Assembly: GCF_002078875.1 (NCBI RefSeq) | Contig: NC_034409.1 | Coordinates: forward strand, 18,606,877 to 18,670,876 | Length of the DNA stretch: 64,000 bases | Direction of reading: 5' to 3' | From: Numida meleagris | Taxonomy: Eukaryota; Chordata; Aves; Galliformes; Numididae | Part shown: one piece after another, positions 63,001-64,000 of the stretch | How positions within the stretch are numbered: position 1 is the stretch's first letter | Layout: every line of letters begins with the position of its first letter | Program-made: the position numbers and the translations under genes | Notes under the pieces: model-generated | Databases searched by the model: none | Told to the model about the DNA's origin: nothing | What the model saw: the letters and a program-made list of their open reading frames with translations, nothing else

Positions 63001-64000
63001 CGCTTATCACCATTTTTTTTAATTTTTGTTTTACTTTGTGAAGACAAAATCAATAAGCTTTGAGAGAAAAAAAATCAATGAGTAGATGTTCTTTTCTTCC
63101 TCTTCTTCCCTGCCTAATGAAACCTCCCATTGTTTAACAGTGGGAGCTGATGCCACATGGGGAAGAATTGCCCTGAGATGCTTTCCAGCAGTGGTGGGAT
63201 ATGGCCATCCAGTTATACCCAGCTCTGCTTCCCTCAAAGTAGAAAAAAATGGTATTATAGTTCAGATTCAGAAGAACAAATGTTTTCCATGTTGTTCTTA
63301 CACAAATCTCAGTTTGCAATACAATGTTGTTGGGTTTTTTTACACTGATTAATTTTAAAAAGGCTTTTTATTTCTTTTAACTTCATAATACTTTCAGTAG
63401 TAGCATTTTTTTCAGAGATAACCTAAGGACTTTAAAAGGAGCACATCAAACCAATAAGCACTCCAATCACTCTTTGCAGTGTGATGAATTTTTTATACTG
63501 TAAATATTTTTGAAAGCCTTTTCTACATTTATATTACTTTATTATTTTCAGTAATATTTTTTTTCTGATAACCTACAAATCTGAACGGTCAATTAGGAAA
63601 TTCATGCCCTCTGAAGTGATTTCTCTTTTAATTTGTTTTTATTTCATGGCTAATTTATATTATGCTTCTTAGTATATACAATAAATAAAAAGACAATATC
63701 GATAATGCATTTGTTTACTGCAGAGAAATGTAATTATACTGCAAACAATGGAGCTTCACATGTAAAAATAATAGACTACCCAATGAACACAAAGTTATCA
63801 TAAATAAACGGTTTAAGAAGAGAACAGTCTCCCCTCATGTGCACATATTATAATGTTTCCTCAGGCAGTTTGGACTGAAGAAGAGCTCCTGCTGGGACAT
63901 TTTAAGAATAAAAGCAATTAACACAAATAACAGCTGACTGTTTACATTCTCAAGACCTGATCTCTCTGTTATTAAAAACAACTGAAAGACTCCCCATTAT
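63001..64000. other. AT-rich gene-free DNA
   Basis: Nothing recognised. Several short T and A runs; frames at 63031-63352 overlap on both strands and are not supported. Confidence 0.6.

Noticed and set aside
62650..63063. Cysteine-rich frames (up to 115 codons) that might be a small secreted protein
   Set aside because: Six frames are open together, no signal peptide is convincing and cysteines come from repeated TGT/TGC in a CA/TG-rich stretch.
1..64000. CRISPR array, bacterial operons, phage or plasmid features
   Set aside because: No regularly spaced direct repeats, no dense coding and no prokaryotic gene layout; the window is vertebrate noncoding DNA.
1..64000. tRNA, 5S, U6 or other small RNA genes
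   Set aside because: I looked for familiar internal promoter boxes and conserved starts by eye and found none. A covariance-model search would be needed to exclude degraded copies.

Overview
This window is vertebrate nuclear DNA, most likely from a bird and probably a galliform (chicken-like) macrochromosome. The evidence is the repeat content. There are several 5'-truncated CR1 LINEs, some ending in the avian CR1 tail of ATTCTATG-type octamers. There are two LTR fragments resembling the avian ERVL-type LTR, one 545-bp solo LTR, and four members of a Galluhop-like mariner family. I see no Alu-, B1- or L1-like elements. The species call is inference from repeat families recognised by eye; no database was searched.

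I can support no intact protein-coding gene, rRNA, tRNA, snRNA or CRISPR array. The longest open frames (about 80-148 codons) lie inside repeats or GC-richer patches, or have the composition of chance frames in AT-rich DNA. The window reads as a gene desert or the inside of a very large intron. One short stretch (12.57-12.80 kb) looks faintly coding and could be an exon or a decayed gene relic.

Layout: 0-7.3 kb is AT-rich DNA with a T33 tract, a CR1 tail (2.70-2.86 kb), a GC-richer patch and copy A of an unclassified 230-bp repeat (4.23-4.46 kb). 7.34-7.87 kb is a deleted mariner. 13.09-13.62 kb is an ERVL-type LTR. 19.81-20.89 kb is a CR1 whose tail is fused to the interior of its reverse-transcriptase frame. 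21.15-21.70 kb is a solo LTR. 25.90-26.48 kb is an ancient CR1/L3-like relic with a CAG tract. 27.25-27.48 kb is copy B of the unclassified repeat, inverted relative to copy A. 28.03-28.53 kb is a mariner end that keeps part of a broken transposase. 33.55-33.67 kb is a 122-bp mariner remnant and 34.96-35.52 kb is a third 0.55-kb mariner. 42.22-42.55 kb is a second ERVL-type LTR fragment. 47.1-48.2 kb holds two CR1 tails in the same orientation. 49.2-50.0 kb is an old CR1 reverse-transcriptase relic, 57.92-58.13 kb is a CR1 tail, and 60.54-60.67 kb is another CR1 relic. GC-richer patches lie at 56.85-57.24 and 62.30-63.00 kb.

No genes work together here. The biology visible is the history of transposable elements: mariner copies decaying into short non-autonomous forms, CR1 insertions of several ages, and LTR copies without any internal retroviral genes. 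I did not find an undescribed functional system. The most useful lead is the unclassified repeat pair at 4.2 and 27.2 kb.
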